Notes: generated by a model not told the origin, from the sequence alone. Counted from the stretch's first letter, positions 34,671 through 44,173 are shown. The stretch is 64,000 bases of DNA from Gammaproteobacteria bacterium (GCA_024640305.1 JAHEFG010000043.1:310001-374000), one strand, 5' to 3'. Program-made: numbers and translations.

Positions 34671-36011
34671 ATGGACAAAATGTTGATTACCAATGCCCGC
34701 CTGGTCAACGAAGGTGAGGTTCGCGACGCCGACGTGCTGATTAGCGGTGACAGGATAGACAAGATCGCCAGCAGTATTACTGCAACCGACAATGTTGACG
34801 TTATCGATGCGCGGGGCTGTTACCTGATTCCCGGGATGATCGATGACCAGGTTCATTTTCGCGAGCCGGGTTTGACAGCAAAAGGTGATCTCGCTACAGA
34901 ATCGGCTGCTGCTGCGGCAGGTGGCATTACCAGTTTCATGGATATGCCGAACGTAAACCCGCTAACTACGACAAGTGAGGCGTTGGCCGATAAATATCGC
35001 ATCGCTGCAGATCGTTGCACCTCCAATTACGGGTTTTACCTGGGGGGCACAAATACCAACATCGAGGAGATCAAACGGCTTCGAGTAGGAGAAGCGTGTG
35101 GCATCAAGCTCTTCATGGGGGCGTCCACCGGCGATATGCTCGTAGATGATCCTGATACGCTCGAGCTGGTTTTTGAGCATGCGCCCATAATGGTAGCAAC
35201 GCATTGCGAGTATTCACCGACGATCTGGGCAAACGAAGCGCGCGCCAAAGATAAGTATGGCGATGACGTGCCGATGGCGGAACATCCGAGCATACGTTCT
35301 GCTGAGGCCTGTCTTGCCTCGTCCGAGATGGCCATCGATCTTGCGAGTCGCCACGACGCACTGTTGCACGTCCTGCATCTGACGACAGCTATTGAAATGG
35401 GACAATTCTCGCCGTTGCATCGGTCCGAAAAGCGAATAACGGCCGAGGTATGCGTGCACCACCTCTGGTTTGATGAGTCACGCTACGAAGAGCTCGGCAC
35501 GCGCATCAAGTGCAATCCGGCGATTAAAACCGAGGCGGATCGACTGGCGTTGATTGCGGCACTCAATGAAGGTCGAATCGATATTATTGCGACGGATCAC
35601 GCGCCGCATACGGCCAGCGAAAAAGACAACCCGTATTTTAAAGCGCCAGCCGGGCTGCCTCTTGTGCAGCACGCACTTCTGTCGCTGTTTGATCTTGCCG
35701 CTGCGAATCAGATCAGTCTCGAGCTGCTGGTCGACAGAACCAGTCACGCCCCGGCCGATATTTTTGGCGTGCGGGATCGTGGCTATGTGCGTGAGGGTTG
35801 GTTTGCCGATCTGGCCATCATCGACCCAAATACGCCTTACAAGGTCGACGCGTCGAACGTGCTGTACAAGTGCGGCTGGTCTCCATTCGAAGGCCATGAA
35901 TTCAGTTCGTCCATCGATACGACGATTGTCAACGGGCGGATTGTTTTCCGTAATGGGGCGCTAACTGGCGCGGTGGCCGGGCAACGCTTGGAGTTCAATC
36001 GTTCGCGATAG
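34671..36011 (+). CDS. pyrC: Dihydroorotase, QxH-type
   Basis: Amidohydrolase superfamily enzyme of 446 residues, closing carbamoyl-aspartate to dihydroorotate in pyrimidine synthesis. The metal site shows GIKLFMGASTG (bridging Lys), ATHCE, LHVLHLTT and IIATDHAPHT. The first metal motif reads DDQVHFREPG: the usual HxH has Gln in the first position, a variant I associate with a subgroup of dihydroorotases. Function as true dihydroorotase is likely but rests on family likeness. The remaining metal ligands are present. Confidence 0.85.
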   Translation: MDKMLITNARLVNEGEVRDADVLISGDRIDKIASSITATDNVDVIDARGCYLIPGMIDDQVHFREPGLTAKGDLATESAAAAAGGITSFMDMPNVNPLTTTSEALADKYRIAADRCTSNYGFYLGGTNTNIEEIKRLRVGEACGIKLFMGASTGDMLVDDPDTLELVFEHAPIMVATHCEYSPTIWANEARAKDKYGDDVPMAEHPSIRSAEACLASSEMAIDLASRHDALLHVLHLTTAIEMGQFSPLHRSEKRITAEVCVHHLWFDESRYEELGTRIKCNPAIKTEADRLALIAALNEGRIDIIATDHAPHTASEKDNPYFKAPAGLPLVQHALLSLFDLAAANQISLELLVDRTSHAPADIFGVRDRGYVREGWFADLAIIDPNTPYKVDASNVLYKCGWSPFEGHEFSSSIDTTIVNGRIVFRNGALTGAVAGQRLEFNRSR

Positions 36012-36108
36012 CGCGAAATAGTTTACTTTCCGACCGATCCCGCTATGCTAGCGCCGGATATGAGCCCGGATCGATTGCCAGGCAACATGGGATTTTCCTG
36101 CGCGTCTA

Positions 36109-37911
36109 ATGAAACCGACTGATACCAACAACCCCGACTACTTTCATAAAGTCGTCGATTGTCAGTGGGCCTGCCCAGCCCATACCGACGTGCCGCTCTA
36201 CATCCGCATGATTGCGCAGGGCCGTTTCGGTGACGCATACATAGAAAACCGCAAGTCAAACGTCTTCCCGGGAATTTTGGGGCGCGTCTGCGACCGGCCG
36301 TGCGAGCCGGCCTGCCGACGTGGCCGCGTTGAAGATCGCCCTGTCGCGATCTGTCGGCTGAAACGCGTTGCCGCTGATCACCGTGATGACATCAGCGACC
36401 GGCTGCCAAAAGCAACGGCAAGCAACGGCAAGAAAGTTGCGCTAATTGGTGCCGGCTGCGCTTCCTTAACGGTCGCCAATGATCTTGCGCCGCTGGGATA
36501 TGAAATTACGATCTTCGAGGCGCTGAAAACCACTGGCGGGCTAATGCGGACCAACATCCCGCAATTTCGTCTACCGCCCAAAGTGCTGGACGAGGAGATT
36601 GGCTACATTCTCGATATTGGCGTCGACCTGAAGCTGAATCACCCGATCGACAGCATGAAAGAACTGCTCGATCAGGGGTATGACGCTGTGTTCGTCGGCA
36701 CGGGTGCTCCTCGCGGTAAGAATCTAGACATTCCGGGGCGTTATGACTCCGAAAACATCCACATTGGTATCGATTGGCTGGAGTCGGTCGCGTTCGACCA
36801 TATTGAAAAGATTGGTAAGCGGGTCCTGATTATCGGGGTGGGTAATACGGCCATGGACTGCTGCCGCACATCAATGAGAATTGGCGCCGAAGATGTAAAA
36901 GTCATGGCGCGCAAGCCGCGCGAATTTTTCAAGGCTTCCGCCTGGGAACTGGAAGATGCCGAGGAAGAGCATGTCGAGATTCTCGTCAATCATTCGCCTA
37001 AAAATTTCGTTATAGAAGACGGCAAGCTAGTCGGCATGACGTTCGAGATCATGGAGTACAAGATTGATGATGGCGGCCGTATCGATCGTGGCACCGTCGT
37101 TGGTGAGGAAGTCATTCCCTGCGATGACGTTATCCTGGCAATTGGCCAGGACAATGCATTTCCCTGGATCGAACGCGACATAGGCATCGAGTTCAACGAC
37201 TGGGAATGTCCGATCGTCAGTGAAGAAACGATGATGTGTTCGCGTGACGGAGTGTTTTTCGGAGGTGACGCGGCATTTGGACCGAAGAATATTATCTGGG
37301 CAGTTGCTCATGGCCACGAGGCGGCCATTTCGATACATAGGTATATCCAGGGCAATAGCCTGACAGACAGGTTGCCGCGCGGCGTTAATCTGTCGAGCCA
37401 GAAAATGGGCGTTCACGAGTGGAGTTTCTCCAACGATTTCGATCCGACGGGCCGGCGCCTGATGCCGCACGTCGATCTGAAAGAACGCTTCAAGAAACTC
37501 GATATAGAGGTCGAGCTCGGGTTTACGGCTGAGCAGGTGACACAAGAAGTTGAGCGTTGTCTGAATTGTGATATCCAGACAGTTTTCACCGAGAAACTGT
37601 GTATCGAATGCGATGCGTGTATCGATATTTGTCCCGTCAATTGCCTGACGATCACTCACAATGGCGATGAAGCGGACCTTAGAACACGATTATCGGCGCC
37701 GGCGGAAAACCTCGAGCAGGCGCTTTACGTTTCAGGCGACTTGCCGCAAACCTCCAGGGTCATGGTGAAGGATGAAGATCTATGCGTGCATTGCAGCCTG
37801 TGCGCAGAGCGTTGCCCGACCGGTGCGTGGGATATGCAGAAGTCTATCGTGCTGATTCCACAGGTCGCTGACGAAGTCGCTGATGACAAGGCGCAAACCT
37901 CGGCGGCATAA
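36109..37911 (+). CDS. Fe-S/FAD/NAD(P) oxidoreductase subunit paired with KorAB
   Basis: A 600-residue electron-transfer protein. The N-terminal 110 residues hold a cysteine-rich GltD/DPD-type domain (DCQWACPAHTDVPL, CDRPCEPACRRG). Then come a FAD fold (VALIGAGCASLTVANDLAPLGY), a NAD(P) fold (RVLIIGVGNTAMDCCR) and a second FAD motif (GVFFGGDAAFGPKNI). The C-terminus has two ferredoxin motifs (CIECDACIDICPVNC, CVHCSLCAERCPTG). It probably moves electrons between the 2-oxoacid oxidoreductase encoded by the next two genes and NAD(P). A weak promoter-like TTTACT/TATGCT pair lies upstream. Confidence 0.88.
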   Translation: MKPTDTNNPDYFHKVVDCQWACPAHTDVPLYIRMIAQGRFGDAYIENRKSNVFPGILGRVCDRPCEPACRRGRVEDRPVAICRLKRVAADHRDDISDRLPKATASNGKKVALIGAGCASLTVANDLAPLGYEITIFEALKTTGGLMRTNIPQFRLPPKVLDEEIGYILDIGVDLKLNHPIDSMKELLDQGYDAVFVGTGAPRGKNLDIPGRYDSENIHIGIDWLESVAFDHIEKIGKRVLIIGVGNTAMDCCRTSMRIGAEDVKVMARKPREFFKASAWELEDAEEEHVEILVNHSPKNFVIEDGKLVGMTFEIMEYKIDDGGRIDRGTVVGEEVIPCDDVILAIGQDNAFPWIERDIGIEFNDWECPIVSEETMMCSRDGVFFGGDAAFGPKNIIWAVAHGHEAAISIHRYIQGNSLTDRLPRGVNLSSQKMGVHEWSFSNDFDPTGRRLMPHVDLKERFKKLDIEVELGFTAEQVTQEVERCLNCDIQTVFTEKLCIECDACIDICPVNCLTITHNGDEADLRTRLSAPAENLEQALYVSGDLPQTSRVMVKDEDLCVHCSLCAERCPTGAWDMQKSIVLIPQVADEVADDKAQTSAA

Positions 37912-37924
37912 CAGGAAAGCAATC

Positions 37925-39727
37925 GTGGCTAAACTTAACGACGTCGTCATCAAAATCGCTACAGTCAACGGTACCGGTTCGGCAAGCGCAAACGGTCTGA
38001 TCATGAAATCTCTTTTTCGCATGGGGATTCCGGTCGTTGGCAAGAACTATTTCCCGTCAAATATTCAGGGTCTGCCTACCTGGTACGAAATACGCGTGAC
38101 GGGTGACGATTACCAGTGCCGATCGGATCGCGTTGACGTAATGGTCGCGATGAACGCGCAAACATACGCCCGCGATCTGGCGGAAGTGATTCCGGGTGGT
38201 TGGTTCATTTACGATTCTACGTGGCCGAGAAATACTCAGCTTGGCCGAGATGACATCACCATTATTGGTATCCCGCTGTCGAGAATGTGTAACGAACATT
38301 TCGACGGTGCCCGCGCCCGTATTCTGATGAAGAATATTGCATATGTCGGGGCGTTGGCGGCATTCCTGGCTATCGACATTGACACCATTACCGAGTTGAT
38401 CGAAGAGACGTTTGCTGACAAGAAACACCTTATCGCCTCCAATATGGAGGCGATAAAGCTGGGTTTTGACTATGCCAGGAAAAACTTCGTGTGCCCGCTG
38501 CCCAGCAAGGTTGCGGCGATGGATGGCACGAAGGGGCACATCATCATCGACGGTAACACTGCCGCAGGTCTGGGTTGCCTGTATGCCGGCGCGACCGTTG
38601 GCGCGTGGTATCCGATTACACCGTCGACATCATTAATGGACGCGTTTCGGACCTTCTGTGCCGAGTATCGCGTCGACCCGGAAACAGGGAAGCGCACGTA
38701 TTGCATTATCCAGGCCGAAGACGAGCTTGCCGCAATTGGCATGGTTCTCGGTGCAAGCTGGAACGGCGCACGATCATTCACGTCCACGAGTGGCCCGGGC
38801 ATTTCGCTGATGAGTGAGTTCCTGGGCTATGCGTACTATGCGGAAATACCGGCGGTTCTTTTCAATGTGCAGCGTTGCGGGCCATCCACTGGCATGCCGA
38901 CGCGCACTCAGCAGTCAGACATTATTAGTTGCGCGTATGCTTCGCATGGCGATACCAAGCATGTGTTGCTGTTCCCGGCGGATCCGGGCGAGTGCTTCAC
39001 GATGGCACAAACAGCTTTTGATCTCGCCGAGCGTTTGCAGACACCTGTAATGGTATTGTCGGATCTAGATATCGGGATGAATGATTGGATGGTCCCGGAG
39101 TTCGAATTTGACGAAAAGAAGATTGCGGATAGAGGCAAAGTCCTTTCTGCCGCAGAACTCGAGCAGATGGAGTCATTCCATCGCTATCTGGACGTTGATG
39201 GTGACGGCATTCCGTATCGGTCATTGCCTGGTGTGCATCCGAAAGGGTCTTATTTCACGCGCGGCTCCGGACACACGAAGTATGGTGCTTATACCGAGGA
39301 ATCGAGTGAGTACCAGGATGTTGTTGATCGCTTGCTGCTCAAATGGGAAACCGCGAGATCGATTGTGCCGGAGCCGGAAATCGAATTCTCGAAATTCAAT
39401 AAAGCAGCGATATTGAGTTTTGGCAGTAGTCACGGTGCCTGCCAGGAAGCGCGCGACCGTCTTGCGGCGCAGAACATTGCTCTGAACTATTGCCGCGTCA
39501 AGTCGTTTCCGTTCTCTGCGTCCATCAAGGAGTTCATTCAGCAGCACGAAGTTGTCTATGTCGTTGAGCAGAACCGTGACGCTCAGTTCAGGGCACTGCT
39601 AATGCTTGATAGCGACGCAGATCCGTCCAAGCTCATTTCGCTGTTGCATTACGATGGTATGCCGTTAAACGCCGGTTTTGTGGTCCGGAGAGTGCTTGAG
39701 GAAATCGCAAAAGGCCAGGCCGCCTGA
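37925..39727 (+). CDS. korA: 2-oxoacid:acceptor oxidoreductase, fused gamma-alpha subunit
   Basis: A 600-residue subunit. The N-terminal third is the gamma domain (TVNGTGSASANGLIMKSLFRM); the rest is the alpha domain, with the marker GNTAAGLGCLYAGATVGAWYPITPSTSL and SGPGISLMSEFLGYAYYAEIPAV. The fused order is that of KorA-type 2-oxoglutarate enzymes, though pyruvate or other 2-oxoacids cannot be excluded. GTG at 37925 follows AGGAAAG, 13 bases after the preceding stop. It pairs with the beta subunit 12 bases downstream. Confidence 0.88.
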   Translation: MAKLNDVVIKIATVNGTGSASANGLIMKSLFRMGIPVVGKNYFPSNIQGLPTWYEIRVTGDDYQCRSDRVDVMVAMNAQTYARDLAEVIPGGWFIYDSTWPRNTQLGRDDITIIGIPLSRMCNEHFDGARARILMKNIAYVGALAAFLAIDIDTITELIEETFADKKHLIASNMEAIKLGFDYARKNFVCPLPSKVAAMDGTKGHIIIDGNTAAGLGCLYAGATVGAWYPITPSTSLMDAFRTFCAEYRVDPETGKRTYCIIQAEDELAAIGMVLGASWNGARSFTSTSGPGISLMSEFLGYAYYAEIPAVLFNVQRCGPSTGMPTRTQQSDIISCAYASHGDTKHVLLFPADPGECFTMAQTAFDLAERLQTPVMVLSDLDIGMNDWMVPEFEFDEKKIADRGKVLSAAELEQMESFHRYLDVDGDGIPYRSLPGVHPKGSYFTRGSGHTKYGAYTEESSEYQDVVDRLLLKWETARSIVPEPEIEFSKFNKAAILSFGSSHGACQEARDRLAAQNIALNYCRVKSFPFSASIKEFIQQHEVVYVVEQNRDAQFRALLMLDSDADPSKLISLLHYDGMPLNAGFVVRRVLEEIAKGQAA

Positions 39728-39739
39728 GGGCTAGTAATA

Positions 39740-40795
39740 ATGAGTTATATTTCCAAACCAAAGATCCAGCACCCGAACGCACGTCGTAACAAGCTTGGGC
39801 TTACATCCCGGGATTACGAGGGCGCCGTCTCGACATTATGCGCTGGCTGCGGCCATGACTCGGTTACGGCTGCCATCGTTCAGTCCGTATACGAATTGAA
39901 CATCGAGCCTCATATGCTGGCGAAGATGAGTGGCATCGGTTGCTCGTCGAAGACGCCCGCGTACTTTGCGAGCCAGTCGCACGGTTTCAATTCGGTACAT
40001 GGGCGCATGCCGTCGGTTACTACCGGAGCCAATGCGGCGAACAGAACGTTGACGTATATCGGCGTGTCCGGCGATGGGGACTCCCTTTCGATCGGCGCGG
40101 GCCAGTTCGTACATGCAATTCGGCGTAACCTGAATATGTGCTACATCATCGAAAACAATGGTGTATACGGGCTGACGAAGGGGCAATTCTCAGCGTCGGC
40201 GGATATCGGCAGCAAACCCAAAAAAGGTCTGCCGAATCAACAGGAACCCATCGATCCGGTCAGTATGGCGTTAAGCCTGGGCGCTACGTACATAGCCAGG
40301 AGTTTTTCCGGCGACAAGGAACAACTCGTGCCCCTCATTCAGGGCGCCCTGATGCACAAGGGTTTCGCGCTTGTGGATGTGATTAGCCCCTGTGTGACAT
40401 TTAACGACCATGAGGGCTCGACAAAAAGCTACGCGCATACGAGGAAGCATTATCATAATGTCGTCAACGCTGACTTCATCGCGCCCGCGGAAGAGATAAA
40501 AACTGCCTATGACGAAGGATCGGCGATGTCTGTCGAGCTACATGGCGGCAGCAAGATCGTCCTGCGCAAGGTCGACAAAGACTATGACCCGAGCAGTCGC
40601 GCATCGTCCTTCAAGTACCTGCGTGACAGGTTTAACGCGGGCGAAATAATAACTGGATTGCTGTATATCGACGAGGCGCGCAACGAAATGCATGATTTGA
40701 TGGGCAATGTCGATATGCCCCTGTCGCAGCTTCCGCTGGAAACGCTCAACCCCGGCAACAAAGAGCTCAAGAAGATACTGAGTGGTTACCGCTAG
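39740..40795 (+). CDS. korB: 2-oxoacid:acceptor oxidoreductase beta subunit
   Basis: A 351-residue thiamine diphosphate-binding subunit: CAGCGHDSVTAAIVQ at the N-terminus, SGIGCSSKTPAYF, the GDGDSLSIGAGQFVHA TPP-Mg motif and NNGVYGLTKGQFSAS. The Fe-S cluster cysteines of the beta subunit are partly visible as Cys in CAGCGH and GCSS. With the alpha-gamma subunit it forms an enzyme that oxidises a 2-oxoacid to its CoA ester, or carboxylates it in reverse. It ends 65 bases before the terminator-like hairpin. Confidence 0.9.
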   Translation: MSYISKPKIQHPNARRNKLGLTSRDYEGAVSTLCAGCGHDSVTAAIVQSVYELNIEPHMLAKMSGIGCSSKTPAYFASQSHGFNSVHGRMPSVTTGANAANRTLTYIGVSGDGDSLSIGAGQFVHAIRRNLNMCYIIENNGVYGLTKGQFSASADIGSKPKKGLPNQQEPIDPVSMALSLGATYIARSFSGDKEQLVPLIQGALMHKGFALVDVISPCVTFNDHEGSTKSYAHTRKHYHNVVNADFIAPAEEIKTAYDEGSAMSVELHGGSKIVLRKVDKDYDPSSRASSFKYLRDRFNAGEIITGLLYIDEARNEMHDLMGNVDMPLSQLPLETLNPGNKELKKILSGYR

Positions 40796-40859
40796 AGGCG
40801 TGTTCCGCAAACACGAGCGCTGTTAACAGCGGCAGGAAAGAAGAACGCGCACAGGCAAG

Positions 40860-40881
40860 AGCCCCGGTTCCAACCGGGGCT
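40860..40881. terminator. Bidirectional terminator-like hairpin
   Basis: A perfect 10-bp G/C stem (40860-40869 with 40872-40881) around two bases, between the convergent korB and DUF2330 genes. T-runs on either side are short. The 10-bp stem alone would still be stable. Confidence 0.65.
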
Positions 40882-40904
40882 TTGCAGTAATGCTAATGGC
40901 TGGG

Positions 40905-42248
40905 CTATTGCCAGATTCGTTTCCACCAGGGGGTAACAACGGGCTCTGGCGTAATGCCATCGATACGCGGTATTTTTGAGCGAATCTCGTCGATATTCCA
41001 TCCCGTCAGATTGGCCAATGCCTGGGCCTCACGTTCCTGGCGGTCACGCACCGAGGTCTTGTATTGACTTGCGTCGCAGCTCGTTGTGCCTTTGTAAGGG
41101 TGACGAATGATATAGCGACCCTGGTAGTTCTGTCGGTCACCCGTCTCCTGGAACATCAGGTCTTCGGGAAAGTGTTCGCGGTCGTAACGCAGATGCAGGC
41201 GCGTCACGAATACGTTTTGCGCCGGTGATTGTGATGGTGCAAATCGCCCGTTGCTGTCGTCAGCTGTCCAGAACACGCCAAGTCGGCGCAGTTCATCCTG
41301 GCTCATCGGGTCAGCCGCGCAAGGGTCGCACCACGCCATGTCCCAGGCGTACTCGAGAAACACCGCACGCTCGTTCTCCTGGATAGTCTGCCTCGCAAAC
41401 ATATCGCGGTAAAACTCGGCAAACTCGGCCTGAACAAACTCGGGGACCTCCGTATCGCTTGGTAACTTCACAGTGCGGTAATTGGTCGTCTCAACTCGCC
41501 CGGTTCGCGTCAGCGCATAGACGTAGAGTTCCTGTTTGCCGTTTGCATTCAGTGTGCCGAGACGAATAGGCAGCATGAACTTGTTACTTTCGTAGGCGAC
41601 CTGCAGTGGACGCAGGTAGGAATATCCAAGTTTCGATTGTTCTGCCAGGTTCACCTTGGCGACGAAGAAGCGCATGTCTTGCTTCAGGTAACTGCCGACG
41701 ACTCGCTCGGCACCTTTCGGGATGTTGTAATTATTTTCTTTGAGCCACTCGATCAGGCCGTCACTTTCACTGGCTGACAGAATCAATATGTCGTACTCGC
41801 CGACGGTGTAACTTGCTTCGATAGTCACGCCTTGAGAGCGCCCTGCCAGATCACCTTCCTGTACTGAAGACGGCAGCGCCGCATCGGACATCTGCGAATT
41901 TTTTCTTAATTCGTAGCGCGCGCAAGGATCCGGATCGTGATATTCGACCAGCCGAGGGGCCGTGTAGGCATCGAGATGTTCAACCAGCGCGCGGTCGGCG
42001 ACGTTGATTTGCCCGCGCTCAATAAACGTCGGGACCGGAATCACAACTGCAAAGTCTTCAACCGCTCCCCGGAAATCATTGGCCATCGTTATAACGGTGC
42101 GATCCGCATCTCGAACAAGAACCACCTGCGAAGCGCGGTTGAATAAACTGGTATCTGCGCGCGCGACGTAAAATCCGCAGAATGCCTGCGCAGTTGTAGT
42201 GATCGCGACCGTCAATACAACAACGGCAACTGTGATTAACATTCTCAT
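40905..42248 (-). CDS. DUF2330 exported protein
   Basis: A 447-residue protein with a cleavable signal (MLITVAVVVLTVAITTTAQA) followed by CGFYVARADTSLFNRASQVVLVRD, which is the DUF2330 pattern. It has several cysteines (for example DPCARYEL, WCDPCAADPM) that may form disulfides in the periplasm. ATG at 42248 is used; the frame reads 17 codons further up over the end of the adjacent gene. Its start overlaps that gene's stop by one base, so the two are coupled. The role of the family is unknown to me. Confidence 0.85.
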   Translation of the reverse strand: MRMLITVAVVVLTVAITTTAQAFCGFYVARADTSLFNRASQVVLVRDADRTVITMANDFRGAVEDFAVVIPVPTFIERGQINVADRALVEHLDAYTAPRLVEYHDPDPCARYELRKNSQMSDAALPSSVQEGDLAGRSQGVTIEASYTVGEYDILILSASESDGLIEWLKENNYNIPKGAERVVGSYLKQDMRFFVAKVNLAEQSKLGYSYLRPLQVAYESNKFMLPIRLGTLNANGKQELYVYALTRTGRVETTNYRTVKLPSDTEVPEFVQAEFAEFYRDMFARQTIQENERAVFLEYAWDMAWCDPCAADPMSQDELRRLGVFWTADDSNGRFAPSQSPAQNVFVTRLHLRYDREHFPEDLMFQETGDRQNYQGRYIIRHPYKGTTSCDASQYKTSVRDRQEREAQALANLTGWNIDEIRSKIPRIDGITPEPVVTPWWKRIWQ

Positions 42249-43099
42249 CAGAAGACTCCTTTGATTTGAGTTGCCGGATTTCCGGCTGGCTGTTTCCACC
42301 GATAGAGCTGCCCTTGCAGCACGGCGTCGATCAGTGGCACGAATGGTGCTGACATAATCAACGCGAGTATCGGCCCATTGGGTTCATAGAAAATAAACTG
42401 GATCGTGTAAGCGATTGACGCGACAAGTGCGCCAAACAGAAGTCGACCGCCGCGTGCATCCGGCGAAGTCTTGGGATCGGAGATCATGAAAAATGCGAAG
42501 ATCAACAAGGCGCCGTTTTGCATTTGATGTAACGGGATTGTCAGCGGATCCTCCAGCCAGAGCGCGCGCCCAACGAGCAGGACTGCGTAGGTGGTCGCGA
42601 AGGCGATAGTGGTTTCTGAACGTTTCGCACGGGTCAGCACCATGAAGCCGAGGCATGCCAGGGCCAGTGCGCCAATTGCGGCGCTACCCCATTGCCCCGA
42701 TGACACCCATGCCTTGTCGCTGATCAGCATCAGGGAAACGAGTGCGGCATTCGCCGGATTGAACACGTGTTTTCCACGGATGCGGATCAGGAATTTGCTG
42801 CCGATCGCAATGACAGCTGCGAGCGTTGCGAGAGCAATGACATCGGTACGTAGCAGCAGCGTTAGTGACATTGATGTTATCAATGCGCTCAGCGGGTCAA
42901 AGCGGCTCAATCCAGCTGCACGGGTGCCAAGAAATTGAGTGAACTGGGCTGCCGCCAAGATTGCCAGGGCGTTCTGCCAGCGAATCCCGAAGTCCAGCGC
43001 GACGATCCCGTAACACAGCAAAAGGCCGAGCACGGCCACCTGGTAGAAGCGCGGATCCCGAAATCTGGGGGCATGGCAGGTTGTAGTTCCCATGCACAT
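42248..43099 (-). CDS. RnfD/NqrB-like membrane protein
   Basis: A 283-residue integral membrane protein with about seven helices. GKHVFNPANAALVSLMLI and FFMISDPKTSPDARGGRLLFGALVASIAY match the RnfD/NqrB family, subunits that carry flavin in Rnf and Na+-NQR complexes. I see no SGAT-like flavinylation motif, and no other Rnf/Nqr subunit is nearby, so it is an orphan. It is coupled to the DUF2330 gene. The exact start (43099 or 43093) is unclear. Confidence 0.72.
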   Translation of the reverse strand: MCMGTTTCHAPRFRDPRFYQVAVLGLLLCYGIVALDFGIRWQNALAILAAAQFTQFLGTRAAGLSRFDPLSALITSMSLTLLLRTDVIALATLAAVIAIGSKFLIRIRGKHVFNPANAALVSLMLISDKAWVSSGQWGSAAIGALALACLGFMVLTRAKRSETTIAFATTYAVLLVGRALWLEDPLTIPLHQMQNGALLIFAFFMISDPKTSPDARGGRLLFGALVASIAYTIQFIFYEPNGPILALIMSAPFVPLIDAVLQGQLYRWKQPAGNPATQIKGVF

Positions 43100-43242
43100 T
43101 ACAAACGCAGCGGTTGTCAGATAAGGGTTAGCTGAATAAAAATCAACGAGTTACGATCATTGCATCCAAAAGTGTTGCGGCAGGCATCTACCGGATGAGA
43201 GCTGCTGAAATAGCAGAAATACACATCTAGGAGTAGATTAAA

Positions 43243-43608
43243 GTGTCTGAAGAATGGGTACCAATTGTTATGTTTATCGGGTTGACGGTCGTTGTTGGCC
43301 TGTTTTTCTGGTTTCGCTATCGAGGGCGGAATGATATGCAGCAGACGATCCGTACTGCGATCGAAAAAGGACAGGAATTGAGTCCGGAGCTCATTGATCG
43401 TCTCGGTAGTCCGACACCCCCGAAGGACAAAGATTTGCGCCTGGCGCTGATCTGGCTGGCACTGGCGGCAGGACTGGTGCTCAGTGGCTTTTTCGTGCCA
43501 GAGCCAAGTGGCAACGCATTTAGCGGCAGCCTGGCCGGAGCGGCATTTCCGCTCTGCATAGGAATTGCCTATCTGATCATGTGGCGATTTACGGGTAACG
43601 AACGTTAG
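43243..43608 (+). CDS. DUF6249-like small membrane protein
   Basis: A 121-residue protein with one N-terminal helix (VPIVMFIGLTVVVGLFFWF), a charged cytosolic stretch (DMQQTIRTAIEKGQELSPELIDRL) and two further helices. The pattern fits the DUF6249 family found with ECF sigma genes. GTG at 43243 has a GGAG ribosome site upstream. The sigma factor gene follows directly, and the two probably form an operon with the membrane protein after it. Confidence 0.75.
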   Translation: MSEEWVPIVMFIGLTVVVGLFFWFRYRGRNDMQQTIRTAIEKGQELSPELIDRLGSPTPPKDKDLRLALIWLALAAGLVLSGFFVPEPSGNAFSGSLAGAAFPLCIGIAYLIMWRFTGNER

Positions 43609-43624
43609 CAACGTAGCGACATCG

Positions 43625-44173
43625 CTGGAAGGAGACGATCAATATCTCGTCGCGTTGGCGGTCGGGTCGCAGGACACGGCCGCCTTCGGCGAGCTGATCC
43701 GTCGCCACCAGTCGCAGGTCAGGAACTTCCTGCGCAAGCTGAGCGGCGATACTTTTGCAGCCGATGACCTTGCGCAGGAGTGTTTCCTGCATGCCTGGGA
43801 CAAGCTGCAGACGTACTCAGGTCGAGGCTCGTTCATCGGCTGGCTGCTCAAGGTTGCTTACACGACGTTTCTGCAATCTAAACGCAAGTCGAAGCGCTAC
43901 GCAGAGGTGCTCGATGAAGCAGCATACGTCGCGCAGACCGAATCAAGGAGCTACACTGAGACTTCGAGTGAAGTTTCTGATCTGGACAAACTTATGGCGG
44001 TGCTGACGCAGGAGGAGCGGGCTGTAATGATTATGTCCTACGCCTGTGGGCTGTCACATCGCGAAATTGGCGAGGCCACCGGAATGCCCGTTGGCACCAT
44101 TAAATCCGTGATTTTTCGCGGTAAAGAGAAGATCAGGACAAGTTTTGAAATCAAAGATCATCAACATGGCTGA
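43625..44173 (+). CDS. Second ECF RNA polymerase sigma factor
   Basis: Region 2 (FGELIRRHQSQVRNFLRKL, DLAQECFLHAWDKLQ) and region 4 (LTQEERAVMIMSYACGLSHREIGEATGMPVGTIKS) are clear. The frame holds no ATG or GTG before 43655; TTG at 43655 would cut about ten residues (DDQYLVAL) that belong to the family N-terminus, so I extend to CTG at 43625. A GGAAGGAG stretch lies at 43626-43633, inside this proposed reading. The start is therefore doubtful; the 3' end is sure. It follows DUF6249 by 16 bases and overlaps the next gene. Confidence 0.82.
   Translation: MEGDDQYLVALAVGSQDTAAFGELIRRHQSQVRNFLRKLSGDTFAADDLAQECFLHAWDKLQTYSGRGSFIGWLLKVAYTTFLQSKRKSKRYAEVLDEAAYVAQTESRSYTETSSEVSDLDKLMAVLTQEERAVMIMSYACGLSHREIGEATGMPVGTIKSVIFRGKEKIRTSFEIKDHQHG

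Noticed and set aside
43117-43611. 164-codon minus-strand frame opposite DUF6249
   Set aside because: DUF6249 on the plus strand has clear membrane helices and a ribosome site; the minus frame is a shadow.
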